NCBI GenBank assembly: GCA_902465265.1
Contig: CABQMF010000007.1
Span: 1-64,000, forward strand
Direction of reading: 5' to 3'
DNA: 64,000 bases
DNA from: an uncultured Collinsella sp.
Lineage (GTDB): Bacteria > Actinomycetota > Coriobacteriia > Coriobacteriales > Coriobacteriaceae
Shown: positions 8,237 through 16,733 of the stretch, one piece after another
Numbering within the stretch: the first letter of the stretch is position 1
Layout of the letters: every line of letters starts with the position of its first letter
Notes under the pieces: generated by a model
Told to the model about the DNA's origin: nothing
The model's input: only the letters and a program-made list of their open reading frames with translations
Databases searched by the model: none
Program-made: the position numbers and the translations under genes

Positions 8237-8325
8237 GGTTGCCGAGTCCCCTCGGACGTGGGCCTAACCAAAGTCTTTGATCGCGCGCGTCTCAATGGGC
8301 GCATTCGATTGATTTTGGTTGGGTT
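8237..8325 (+). promoter_or_regulatory. Possible antiterminator (RAT)/terminator leader of the PTS operon
   Basis: GGTTGCCGAG...CTCGGACGTGGGCCTAACC (8237-8269) can fold into a stem with an internal loop, like the RNA targets of BglG/LicT proteins. Its 3' strand CTAACCAAA (8264-8272) can instead pair with TTTTGGTTGG (8313-8322), so the two structures exclude each other. A BglG-type gene is the second in the operon. The match to the RAT consensus is loose and the U-tract is poor, so this is inferred. Confidence 0.5.
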
Positions 8326-8349
8326 ATATTTATGAAGGGACATGTCACC

Positions 8350-8862
8350 ATGGGTTTCTTTTCTCGCCTAATGGGTGGCTCGGATAAGCAGACGACTGCG
8401 GCTTCCGAGTTCGAAATCCTCGCTCCCGTTTCCGGCGAGCTTGTTCATCTAGAAAAAACCAATGACCCCGCTTTTAGCAGCCGTGCCGTGGGCGATGGCG
8501 TTGCCGTGGTTCCCCAAGAGGGAACGGTGTGCGCTCCTGTTTCCGGCACCGTCGCGGCGCTGTTTCCGACTGAGCACGCGTTGGGCATCATGTCCGACGA
8601 CAGCTCTGCTCAGGTGATGCTGCACATCGGAATCGACACTGTTAAGCTTGAGGGTAAGGGCTTCCATGCGCTTGTTGCCCAGGGTGACCATGTCGACGCG
8701 GGTCGGCCCCTCGTCGAGGTCGATTTCGACGCGGTCCGCGCCGCCGGCTTCGATCCCACGGTCTTCGTTATCGTGTGCGAGCGTTCGGAGAACTCGACTC
8801 TTCGTGAGCATGCTTCCGGCCCTGTTGCTGTTAAAGAGCCTGTCATCTGGCTTTCCGAGTAA
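8350..8862 (+). CDS. PTS glucose-family EIIA component
   Basis: A 170-residue cytosolic phosphocarrier of the EIIA-Glc (Crr) family. H76 in TEHALG and the phospho-accepting H92 in VMLHIGIDTVKLEGKGF are both present. It should pass phosphate from HPr to the EIIB domain of the permease encoded two genes downstream, which has no EIIA domain of its own. The start at 8350 is chosen because GAAGGGA lies 10 nt upstream; a more upstream ATG at 8332 lacks a ribosome site. Seven bases or fewer separate it from the antiterminator reading frame, so the two are co-transcribed. Confidence 0.9.
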   Translation: MGFFSRLMGGSDKQTTAASEFEILAPVSGELVHLEKTNDPAFSSRAVGDGVAVVPQEGTVCAPVSGTVAALFPTEHALGIMSDDSSAQVMLHIGIDTVKLEGKGFHALVAQGDHVDAGRPLVEVDFDAVRAAGFDPTVFVIVCERSENSTLREHASGPVAVKEPVIWLSE

Positions 8863-8880
8863 ATTCTTGTGGTGGGTACC

Positions 8881-9735
8881 GTGGTTATCAAGCGAGTTTT
8901 TAACAACAACGTCGCAATGGTCACTTCGGACGATGGCTCCGAGCTCATCGTCATCGGTCGAGGTCTCTGCTTTGGCCGTCATGCCGGCGATGCCATCAAT
9001 GAGGCATCGGTCGAAAAGACCTACGCGTTGCAGGAGGGAACTTCTCAGGATTCGCGTACGATTGACCGCTTGGCACATCTTTTGGAGTCCATCCCCACCG
9101 TCAACCTCGTGATTTCCGAGGACATTGTTCAGATGCTTCGTCGAGAGCTCGATGTCGACATCAACGATAAGATCCTCATCGCTCTCGCAGACCATATCAG
9201 CCTCGCCCTCGATCGCGAGCGCAAAGGCGTTCCCTGCGAGAACCCGCTGCTGCTCGAGATCCAGCAGTTCTATCGCAAGGAGTACGCGCTTGCGGGCCGT
9301 GCCCTTCAGATTATCAAGGACTATTTGGGCATCCAGATGAGCGAGGAAGAGCAGGGCTTCATTACACTGCATATCGTCAACGCCACCATGCCGCAACGCT
9401 CCGACCGCCTCATCATCTCGGTCCAGCTTGTTCGCGACGTGCTTGCGATTGTTTCTGAGCGCTATTCTACGACCCTCGATGACACCTCGCTGCCTTACGA
9501 ACGTTTTGTTCGTCACCTGCAGTTTTTCGCGCAGCGAGCGCTCGATCCTGCGGCAGGGCAAATCAACGGCGACGCGCTGTTCCGAATCGATGAAACGGCG
9601 TATCCGTGCGCATTCTCGTGCGCGGACGCCATAGCCGCCCACTTGTCGTCTACCTATAACGTTGTCGTTACTAATGCCGAGAAGAGTTATCTCGCGTATC
9701 ACATTGTTAACCTGCTTGGAGAACCTGGTCTCTAG
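8881..9735 (+). CDS. BglG/LicT family transcriptional antiterminator
   Basis: A 284-residue regulator with an N-terminal RNA-binding CAT domain (VIKRVFNNNVAMV) and two PRD domains. Conserved regulatory histidines are visible in ADHISLAL and TLHIVNA (PRD1) and in RHLQFF and YHIVNLLGE (PRD2). PTS-driven phosphorylation of these residues controls RNA binding in the family. The likely target is the leader of its own operon. GTG codons at 8869, 8872 and 8881 are all possible starts; 8881 is chosen because it aligns best with family N-termini and follows GGTGGG. It sits between EIIA and EIICB genes. Confidence 0.88.
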   Translation: MVIKRVFNNNVAMVTSDDGSELIVIGRGLCFGRHAGDAINEASVEKTYALQEGTSQDSRTIDRLAHLLESIPTVNLVISEDIVQMLRRELDVDINDKILIALADHISLALDRERKGVPCENPLLLEIQQFYRKEYALAGRALQIIKDYLGIQMSEEEQGFITLHIVNATMPQRSDRLIISVQLVRDVLAIVSERYSTTLDDTSLPYERFVRHLQFFAQRALDPAAGQINGDALFRIDETAYPCAFSCADAIAAHLSSTYNVVVTNAEKSYLAYHIVNLLGEPGL

Positions 9736-9834
9736 GCATAACGTGCCCACACATCGATTGATATAAGGCAAGGCTCACGGTCTTGTCCAGGGCACATCTG
9801 TCTTAATTTGCGGAAAAGGAAGGGGAGTACCGCT

Positions 9835-11451
9835 ATGACCGCAAAAAAGAAGTTCAATTTCAAAGCGCCATTGGAGGTGTTCGCGAAGTCAATCGTCCAG
9901 CCGATGATGTATCTCTCGGTTGCCGGCATCCTGCTCATCGTGGGCATCATTCTGACCAACAAGACCATCTGCGCCATGGTCCCTGTGCTGGGCTTCGGTC
10001 CGTTCCAGCTCGTGGGCGCCGTTGTCTATCAGTCGCTGATGTTTATCATCAACAACCTCTCGATTCTGTTCTGCGTGGGCATCGCCGGTGCCATGGCAAA
10101 GAAGAACAAGGGCCATGCTTCGCTAATCGCCCTGATGTCGTTCTTCCTGTTCCTGCAGGCTAACAACATCGTGCTCAACGCCACCGGCTCTCTTGCCGAA
10201 GCGAACGGCATGCTCGGTCTTACCGGAACCGGCCAGAGCACCGTTATGGGCATCCAGGTGCTCGATACCGGCGTGTTTGGCGGCATCATTCTTGGTTGCA
10301 TCACCGGTGCCGTGTTCAACAAGTACTCGAACAAGCAGTTCCCCATTGCCCTTTCGATGTTCTCGGGCGTTCGCTTCCCGTTCCTGATCATGATCATCAT
10401 TTCCTGGATCATGGGCGCTGGCTTCTGCATCGTTTGGCCTCCGGTTCAGGGCGCCATCTCCTCCGTTGCCGGCATCATTAAGGAGTCGGGCAACATCGGT
10501 CTGTTTATCTACGGCATGCTCAACAAGCTGCTCGTTCCCACCGGTCTGCACCACCTCATCTACACCCCGTTCCAGTTCTCCGATGTGGGTGGCACCCTGA
10601 CGCTGGGTGATCAGGTTATCGCCGGCGCCTATCCCATCCGTGTTGCCGAGATGGCAATGACGGGCCAGCCCTTCTCCGATAGCACCTACTTCAACAGCTA
10701 CACCTTCAACAACCTGTGGCCCTACATCGGCATCGGTCTCGCCTTTATCTTCACCGCTTACAAGGGGAACAAGGATAAGACCAAGGCCGTTATCATCCCG
10801 CTGATCATCACCGCCGTGCTCTCCTGCGTGACCGAGCCCATGGACTTCCTCTTTGTCTTTGCCGCTCCCGTGCTCTTTGTCGTTCACTCGGTTCTTTCCG
10901 GCATCTTCCTGGTTCTGCTCAAGGTCCTCTCCGTGCCCGCTTCGACTGCAGGCGGCATCATCAATATCGTGGTTTCCAACCTGGTCCTGGGTGTCGATAA
11001 GACCAACTGGCCGGTTATGCTGGTGCTTGGAGTCGTCAACGCCGCTCTGTACTTCTTCCTCTTCACCTTCCTTATTAAGAAGCTCAACCTCCACACGCCT
11101 GGTCGCGAGGAGGAGTCCGAGCTCGCCGAGTCCGTTGCCGAGGGCGAGGCCGCCGCGTCTGTCGCGGTGAAGCAGGGCGCTGTTGCCGCAGCTCCCGCAG
11201 AGGGCGTCGATGCGGGCATTGCCGACCTGGTCGCAGGCCTTGGTGGCAAGGACAACATCGAGGAGCTCGAGAACTGCTTTACGCGTCTCCGCGTGAACGT
11301 TAAGAACCCGGACCTCATCAATGAGGACCTCATCAACCACGTGCCCAACAGCGGCATCAACCGCAACGGCAATAATATCCAAATCATCTTTGGCATGAAG
11401 GTCGCCGAGATGCGCGACAAGGTCGAAAACGCAATTGAGAAGGAGCAGTAA
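9835..11451 (+). CDS. PTS alpha-glucoside-type permease, EIICB fusion
   Basis: A 538-residue membrane permease of the glucose-family PTS. Residues 1 to about 420 are the EIIC channel with roughly ten hydrophobic segments and the family motif around GLHHLIYTPF. After an Ala/Glu-rich linker comes the EIIB domain with phospho-cysteine C481 in ENCFTRLR. EIIA is missing and is supplied by the gene at 8350. The following gene encodes a 6-phospho-alpha-glucosidase 3 bp away, so maltose, trehalulose or a similar alpha-glucoside is the probable substrate. The start at 9835 is preceded by AAGGAAGGGGAG. Confidence 0.92.
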   Translation: MTAKKKFNFKAPLEVFAKSIVQPMMYLSVAGILLIVGIILTNKTICAMVPVLGFGPFQLVGAVVYQSLMFIINNLSILFCVGIAGAMAKKNKGHASLIALMSFFLFLQANNIVLNATGSLAEANGMLGLTGTGQSTVMGIQVLDTGVFGGIILGCITGAVFNKYSNKQFPIALSMFSGVRFPFLIMIIISWIMGAGFCIVWPPVQGAISSVAGIIKESGNIGLFIYGMLNKLLVPTGLHHLIYTPFQFSDVGGTLTLGDQVIAGAYPIRVAEMAMTGQPFSDSTYFNSYTFNNLWPYIGIGLAFIFTAYKGNKDKTKAVIIPLIITAVLSCVTEPMDFLFVFAAPVLFVVHSVLSGIFLVLLKVLSVPASTAGGIINIVVSNLVLGVDKTNWPVMLVLGVVNAALYFFLFTFLIKKLNLHTPGREEESELAESVAEGEAAASVAVKQGAVAAAPAEGVDAGIADLVAGLGGKDNIEELENCFTRLRVNVKNPDLINEDLINHVPNSGINRNGNNIQIIFGMKVAEMRDKVENAIEKEQ

Positions 11452-11454
11452 ACA

Positions 11455-12837
11455 ATGATCATTACTCTGTGTGGTGGCGGATCCACCTTTACCCCCGGCA
11501 TCGTCAAGTCCATCGCCCTGCGCAAGGACGAGCTCGACGTTGACGAGATTCGTCTGTACGACATCAACGAGGAGCGCCAGCGCAAGATCGGCGTGCTCGT
11601 GGACTGGATTTTGCACGAGGACCTCGGCCTGGACATCAAGCTCACGGTGACCACCGACAAAAAGACGGCTTTTACCGACGCGAGCTTCGTGTTTGCCCAG
11701 ATGCGCGTGGGCGGCTACGCCATGCGCGAGCAGGACGAGAAGATTCCGCTGCGTCACGGCTGCGTGGGTCAGGAGACTTGCGGTTGCGGCGGCCTTGCCT
11801 ACGGCATGCGCACCATCTTCCCCATGGTCGAGCTGATCGATGACGTTGAGAAGTACGCCAAGAAGGACTACTGGATTCTCAACTACTCCAACCCTGCCGC
11901 CATCGTCTCCGAGGGCTGCCGTGTGCTGCGTCCCAACGCTCGCATCATCAACATCTGCGACATGCCGATCGCGATCATCGACGTGGTTTGCGCCGCGCTC
12001 GATATCGACAAGAAGGATGTCGAGTACGATTACTTTGGCCTCAACCACTTTGGTTGGTTCACCTCGATCCGTCACAAGGGCGAGGAAGTGCTCCCGCAGC
12101 TGCGCGAGTACATCAAGGAGCACCAGATCCTGCTGCCCGACTCCTACCTCAAGGGCATGGGCTCGCTCATGGCAAAGAAGCCCGAGGAGACCACCGACGA
12201 GCACCCCGAGCAGAACCGCCACACCAAGGGCAGCTGGTACTACGTCTGGAAGGGCGAGTACGAGATCATGGAGTGCTTCCCGGAGTACCTGCCCAACACG
12301 TATCTGAACTACTACCTGCAGCAGAAGGAGTTCGTCGAGCATTCCAACCCCGAGCGCACCCGTGCTAACGAGGTTGAGGAGACGCGCGAGAAGAACCTCT
12401 TCGACGGCATCGACCACTACGAGAAGACGGGCGAGATCGACGAGAGCACGTTCTATGCGGGCAGCCACGGCGACTGGATTGCCGACCTGGCCATCGCTCT
12501 GAAGAACGACACCAAGCAGCGTTTCCTGGTCATTTGCGAGAACAAGGGCGCTATCCCCAACATGCCCTATGACGCCATGGTCGAGCTGCCTGCCTACATT
12601 GGCAAGAACGGCCCCGAGGTCATCAGCCGCGACAACATTCCTCTGTTCCAGCAGGGCCTCATGATGCAGCAGCTGAACTCCGAGAAGCTCGTGGTCGAGG
12701 CTACGATCGAGGGTTCTTACGAGAAGGCGCTCAAGGCCTTTACGCTGAACAAGACCGTGCCGTCGATGAAGGTCGCCAAGGAGGTTCTCGACGACATGAT
12801 CGAGGCCAACAAGGGTTACTGGCCCGAGCTTAAGTAA
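11455..12837 (+). CDS. glvA: Glycoside hydrolase family 4, 6-phospho-alpha-glucosidase
   Basis: A 460-residue NAD- and metal-dependent hydrolase that cleaves 6-phospho-alpha-glucosides brought in by the PTS. The N-terminus has the nucleotide-binding CGGGSTFTPG. Further family signatures are QETCGCGGLAYG, NYSNPAAIVSEG, the metal-ligand C168 in ICDMP, and GLNHFGW. The CDMP form is characteristic of the alpha-glucosidase (GlvA/MalH) branch rather than 6-phospho-beta-glucosidases. One oddity is CGCGG where most relatives have CGPGG. It starts 3 bp after the permease stop and ends the operon at a terminator. The symbol reflects family membership; the exact substrate is inferred. Confidence 0.92.
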   Translation: MIITLCGGGSTFTPGIVKSIALRKDELDVDEIRLYDINEERQRKIGVLVDWILHEDLGLDIKLTVTTDKKTAFTDASFVFAQMRVGGYAMREQDEKIPLRHGCVGQETCGCGGLAYGMRTIFPMVELIDDVEKYAKKDYWILNYSNPAAIVSEGCRVLRPNARIINICDMPIAIIDVVCAALDIDKKDVEYDYFGLNHFGWFTSIRHKGEEVLPQLREYIKEHQILLPDSYLKGMGSLMAKKPEETTDEHPEQNRHTKGSWYYVWKGEYEIMECFPEYLPNTYLNYYLQQKEFVEHSNPERTRANEVEETREKNLFDGIDHYEKTGEIDESTFYAGSHGDWIADLAIALKNDTKQRFLVICENKGAIPNMPYDAMVELPAYIGKNGPEVISRDNIPLFQQGLMMQQLNSEKLVVEATIEGSYEKALKAFTLNKTVPSMKVAKEVLDDMIEANKGYWPELK

Positions 12838-12869
12838 AAGCAGCAGGGTCGCTGGCCGCATACCTGGAG

Positions 12870-12912
12870 CAATGCCCCGTCCACGTGATTGCGTGGGCGG
12901 GGCATTGTCATT
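12870..12912 (+). terminator. Rho-independent terminator of the PTS operon
   Basis: AATGCCCCGTCCACG (12871-12885) pairs with CGTGGGCGGGGCATT (12892-12906), followed by GTCATTT. Confidence 0.88.
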
Positions 12913-12946
12913 TGGTAACGCGTTTTATCAAATATGGCATTTATCT

Positions 12947-12991
12947 GCGGTAATGTTCATTTTCACCGCTGATGGTGACATTTCATACCGC
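12947..12991. promoter_or_regulatory. Nested palindrome upstream of the hydrogenase operon, possible operator
   Basis: Outer arms GCGGTA (12947-12952) and TACCGC (12986-12991), middle arms AATGT and ACATT, and an inner TCACC/GGTGA hairpin share one centre. It lies about 100 bp before the first gene of the hydrogenase group in AT-richer DNA. A second hairpin GACCTAA/TTAGGTC follows at 13009-13029. The regulator is unknown. Confidence 0.45.
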
Positions 12992-13093
12992 CTGCCGAAC
13001 TGCGTGGAGACCTAACAACTTTTTAGGTCAGTGTTGTGCGTGTAGCAACTTCGCCCGGCCTCGCCTCCGGGCTGCCATGTGAGAGGGGATCTT

Positions 13094-14926
13094 ATGGCTC
13101 GACTGCACGTAATGGAACGCAGCCACGCTCAGGCCGTCATGGACGACCTGCACGATGCGCTCGGACGCCGTCTGGCGGTGAGTTCGCTCGCCCCGTGCCC
13201 CGTTGAGTTTACGGCGGCGCTCGTCAACCTGTGCTCCACCCAGAGCTGCGGTAAGTGCACGCCCTGCCGCGTGGGCCTGAGCGCACTGAGCGACCTGCTC
13301 GCCGATGTGCTCGAAGGCCGCGCCGACGAGTCCACGCTCAACCTGATTGAGCGCACGGCCCGCACCATCTACCTTTCGAGCGACTGCGCCATCGGCTACG
13401 AAGCTGGCGCCATGGCACTCACGGCCATTCGTGGCTTCCACGACGATTTTGAGCACCACATTCGCGAGCACTCCTGTGGCTTTGACCGCGAGGCCCGCGT
13501 TCCGTGCGTCTCGGGCTGCCCGGCGCACGTCGACATTCCCGGGTACATTTCGCTTGTCGAGGCCGGCCGCTATGCCGATGCCGTCAAGGTCATCCGCAAG
13601 AACAATCCGCTGCCGCTCGTTTGCGGCCTGGTGTGCGAGCATCCCTGCGAGATGCACTGCCGTCGCGGCATGGTCGACGATCCCATGAACATCCTCGCCC
13701 TTAAGCGTTTTGCCGTTGAGCACAGTGACCTCAACGACCACAAGCCGCATGTAGTGGACAACACCGGTAAGCGCGTCGCCGTGATCGGCGGCGGCCCGGC
13801 CGGTCTTTCCTGCGCCTACTACCTGGCCGTGATGGGCCACAAGGTGAGCATCTTTGAACAGCGCCACCACCTGGGCGGCATGCTGCGCTACGGCATCCCC
13901 AGCTATCGTCTGCCGCGCGAGCGCCTGCAGGCCGAGATTGACTGGATCTTGAGCGCCGGTATCGACGTGGAGCTCGACCACTCCGTGAACGGCGAGGAGC
14001 TCGCCCGTCTGCGCGATGAGTTCGATGCCGTCTACCTGGCCATCGGTGCCCACAGCGATAAGAAGCTTGGCCTTCCGGGCGAAGAGGCTCCCGGCGTGGA
14101 GTCGGCCGTCAAGATGCTGCGCGCCATCGGTGACGACGAACTGCCCGACCTGAGCGGCCAGCGCGTGTGCGTCATCGGCGGCGGCAACGTGGCCATGGAC
14201 GTGGCGCGCTCTGCCGTGCGCTGCGGTGCCGAAAAGGTGAGCATCGTCTACCGCCGCCGCATCTGCGATATGACGGCCCAGGACGCCGAGATTGCCGGTG
14301 CTCAGGCCGAGGGCTGCGAGGTGCTGGAGCTCACAGCCCCGCTCGCCATCGATACGGGCGAGGACGGTCGCGTGAGCGGCCTGCGCGTGCAGCCGCAGAT
14401 TATCGGCGAGCCCCGCCGCGGGCGCCCGGCCCCGCGTGCCGCCGCCACGCCCGAGCAGGTCATTCCCTGCGAGCGCGTGTTCGTGGCCATTGGTCAGGAC
14501 ATCGACTCCAAGCCGTTTGAGGACGTGGGCATCGCCTGCAAGTGGGGTCGCGTCGTCACCGATTCGGACGGCGCCGTGCCCGACTTCGATGGCCTCTTTA
14601 GCGGCGGCGACTGCCAGACCGGCCCCGCCACCGTCATCCGTGCCATCAACGCCGGCCGCGTTGCTTCGGCAAATATCGACCGCTACCTGGGCTTCGACCA
14701 CAAGATTAAACTCGATGTGGAGCTGCCGACCGTTCAGTTTAAGGGCAAGCATGAGTGCGGCCGCTGCGAGCTGGGCGAGCGCGAGGCCGGCGAGCGCATT
14801 CACGATTGGAATCTGGTCGAACAGGGCCTTACCGAGGAGGAGGCACGCCAAGAGGCGAGTCGCTGCCTGCGCTGCGACCACTTTGGCTTTGGCGCGTTCC
14901 GCGGAGGGAGGAACCTGGAATGGTAG
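13094..14926 (+). CDS. NuoF-like/GltD-like FAD-dependent oxidoreductase, hydrogenase partner
   Basis: A 610-residue fusion. Residues about 35-150 resemble the C-terminal iron-sulphur part of NuoF/HydB proteins, with CGKCTPCR (C52, C55, C58) and a later Cys in SSDCAIG. From about 135 it becomes a glutamate-synthase small-subunit (GltD/NfnB-like) flavoprotein: CVSGCPAHVDIPGY and a Cys-rich cluster (CGLVCEHPCEMHC), dinucleotide site GGGPAGLSCAYY, a second one GGGNVAMDVAR, and a C-terminal FSGGDC region. The C-terminus adds CGRC...CLRC. It lacks the full NuoF NADH/FMN domain. It probably moves electrons between NAD(P)H and the hydrogenase encoded next, whose start overlaps its stop. Confidence 0.82.
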   Translation: MARLHVMERSHAQAVMDDLHDALGRRLAVSSLAPCPVEFTAALVNLCSTQSCGKCTPCRVGLSALSDLLADVLEGRADESTLNLIERTARTIYLSSDCAIGYEAGAMALTAIRGFHDDFEHHIREHSCGFDREARVPCVSGCPAHVDIPGYISLVEAGRYADAVKVIRKNNPLPLVCGLVCEHPCEMHCRRGMVDDPMNILALKRFAVEHSDLNDHKPHVVDNTGKRVAVIGGGPAGLSCAYYLAVMGHKVSIFEQRHHLGGMLRYGIPSYRLPRERLQAEIDWILSAGIDVELDHSVNGEELARLRDEFDAVYLAIGAHSDKKLGLPGEEAPGVESAVKMLRAIGDDELPDLSGQRVCVIGGGNVAMDVARSAVRCGAEKVSIVYRRRICDMTAQDAEIAGAQAEGCEVLELTAPLAIDTGEDGRVSGLRVQPQIIGEPRRGRPAPRAAATPEQVIPCERVFVAIGQDIDSKPFEDVGIACKWGRVVTDSDGAVPDFDGLFSGGDCQTGPATVIRAINAGRVASANIDRYLGFDHKIKLDVELPTVQFKGKHECGRCELGEREAGERIHDWNLVEQGLTEEEARQEASRCLRCDHFGFGAFRGGRNLEW

Positions 14927-16731
14927 AGCCCAACAAAACCACCGTCAGCGACAACACCGAAAACGGAGCGCACAACATGGTCAGGCTCATTATCGATAAC
15001 TGTGAAGTCGTGGTGCCCGAGCACACCACGATCCTGGATGCGGCCAAGTCCGCCGGCATTCAGATTCCCACCCTGTGCTACCTGCGCGATCTAAACGAGA
15101 TCGGCGGCTGCCGCGTGTGCGTGGTCGAGGTCGAGGGCTGCGACCAGCTGGTTGCCGCCTGCAACAACTACGTGCTCGACGGCATGGTGGTGCACACCAA
15201 CAGCCCCAAGGCCCGCGAGGCCCGCCGCACCAACGTGCAGCTGCTGCTGTCCCAGCACGATTCGCAGTGCACGAGCTGCGTGCGCAGCGGCAACTGCAAC
15301 CTACAGACCATCGCCAACGACCTGGGCATTTTCTATCTGCCGTATCAAAGGCATTTGGCGGGCGAGGGCTGGGATTTCGATTTTCCCATCATCCGCGAAA
15401 ACGACAAGTGCATTAAATGCATGCGCTGCATCAAGGTGTGCGAGAGCGTGCAGGGCCTAGGGATTTGGGACCTGACCAACCGCGCCACGCATACCGCTGT
15501 GGGTACCCGCGGGCGCGTGCCGATCGGCAAGACCGATTGCGTCGCGTGCGGCCAGTGCATCACGCATTGCCCGACGGGCGCCCTGCGCGAGCGCGACGAT
15601 ACCGAGACCGTGTTTGACGCGCTCGCTAATCCCGACAAGATCGTGCTGGTGCAGATCGCGCCTGCCGTGCGCAGCGCCTGGGGCGAGGAGCTCGGCATTC
15701 CGCGCGAGGAGGCTACCGTCGAGCGCTTGGCCTGCGCACTGCGCCGCGTTGGCTTTGAGTACGTGTTCGACACCGATTTCTCGGCCGACCTTACCATTAT
15801 GGAGGAAGGCTCCGAGCTGCTCGAGCGCCTGGGTAAGGCCGCCAAGGGCGAGGGCGACAGCCGCAGCTGGCCCATGTTTACGAGCTGCTGCCCGGGTTGG
15901 GTGCGCTTTGTGAAGGCGCGCTATCCGGAGTTTGTCGACAGCCTGTCCACGTCCAAGTCGCCACAGCAGATGTTCGGCGCTATTGCCAAGACCTACTACG
16001 CCAAGGTGCTGGGCGTGGAGCCCGAGCGCCTGTTCGTGGTGTCCGTTATGCCGTGTACGGCCAAGAAGGCTGAGTGCGCGCTGCCGAGCATGGTGGGCGA
16101 GGACGGCACGCCCGATGTGGACGTTGCGCTGACGGTGCGCGAGATGGTGCGCATGATCCGTGCGAGCCACGTGGGCGTTGACACGCTGGTCGAGGAGCCG
16201 CTCGACACGCCGCTGGGCTTTGGCACGGGCGCGGGTGTGATCTTTGGCGCCACGGGCGGCGTGATGGAGGCTGCTGTGCGCTCGGCCTATTACCTGGTGA
16301 CGGGCAAGAACCCCGATGCGGATTTCTTTACCGACGTGCGTGGCCTGGATGGCTGGAAGGAAGCCGTCGCCGATATCGATGGCACCAAGGTGCGCGTCGC
16401 CGTGGCGCACGGGCTGGGCAACGCCGCCCGCCTGCTCGACGCGATTCGCGACGGCCGTGTGAGCTATGACTTCGTTGAGGTTATGGCATGCCCGGGCGGC
16501 TGCGTCGGTGGCGGCGGTCAGCCCATCCACGACGGCTGCGAGCTGGCGGCCGAGCGCGGCCAGGTGCTGTGGGGCCTGGATGCCGCCGCGGACATTCGCT
16601 TCTCGCACGAGAATCCCGATGTCCAGGCGTGCTACAGCGAGTTTTTGGGCGCGCCGCTCTCGCCGCTGGCCGAGGAGCTGCTGCATACCGACCATCACGC
16701 CTGGTCGATGCCCAACGAGGGGACGTGCTAG
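14920..16731 (+). CDS. hydA: [FeFe] hydrogenase, group A catalytic subunit
   Basis: A 603-residue H2-evolving or -oxidising enzyme. In order: N-terminal [2Fe-2S] ferredoxin domain (CYLRDLNEIGGCRVC), the His-Cys3 cluster (HDSQCTSCVRSGNC), two [4Fe-4S] motifs (CIKCMRCIKVC and CVACGQCITHC), then the H-cluster signatures TSCCPGW, MPCTAKKAEC and EVMACPGGCVGGGGQP. All ligands are present. The ATG at 14920 overlaps the stop of the preceding gene and follows GGAGGGAGG; an ATG at 14977 is a weaker alternative. No maturase genes (hydE, hydF, hydG) are in this window. It is co-transcribed with an oxidoreductase upstream and ABC genes downstream. Confidence 0.95.
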   Translation: MVEPNKTTVSDNTENGAHNMVRLIIDNCEVVVPEHTTILDAAKSAGIQIPTLCYLRDLNEIGGCRVCVVEVEGCDQLVAACNNYVLDGMVVHTNSPKAREARRTNVQLLLSQHDSQCTSCVRSGNCNLQTIANDLGIFYLPYQRHLAGEGWDFDFPIIRENDKCIKCMRCIKVCESVQGLGIWDLTNRATHTAVGTRGRVPIGKTDCVACGQCITHCPTGALRERDDTETVFDALANPDKIVLVQIAPAVRSAWGEELGIPREEATVERLACALRRVGFEYVFDTDFSADLTIMEEGSELLERLGKAAKGEGDSRSWPMFTSCCPGWVRFVKARYPEFVDSLSTSKSPQQMFGAIAKTYYAKVLGVEPERLFVVSVMPCTAKKAECALPSMVGEDGTPDVDVALTVREMVRMIRASHVGVDTLVEEPLDTPLGFGTGAGVIFGATGGVMEAAVRSAYYLVTGKNPDADFFTDVRGLDGWKEAVADIDGTKVRVAVAHGLGNAARLLDAIRDGRVSYDFVEVMACPGGCVGGGGQPIHDGCELAAERGQVLWGLDAAADIRFSHENPDVQACYSEFLGAPLSPLAEELLHTDHHAWSMPNEGTC

Positions 16732-16733
16732 CG

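Larger units (their letters stand above)
8029..8349. other. Intergenic region before the PTS operon
   Basis: The gap contains the helicase terminator, a short GGGGTC...GTCCCC element at about 8104-8128, two direct repeats, a promoter, and the antiterminator-like leader of the PTS operon, each listed separately. No gene is seen. Confidence 0.6.

Noticed and set aside
12838..13093. Known riboswitch before the hydrogenase operon
   Set aside because: Hairpins are present, but none matches a riboswitch core that I can recognise, so only a possible operator is listed.
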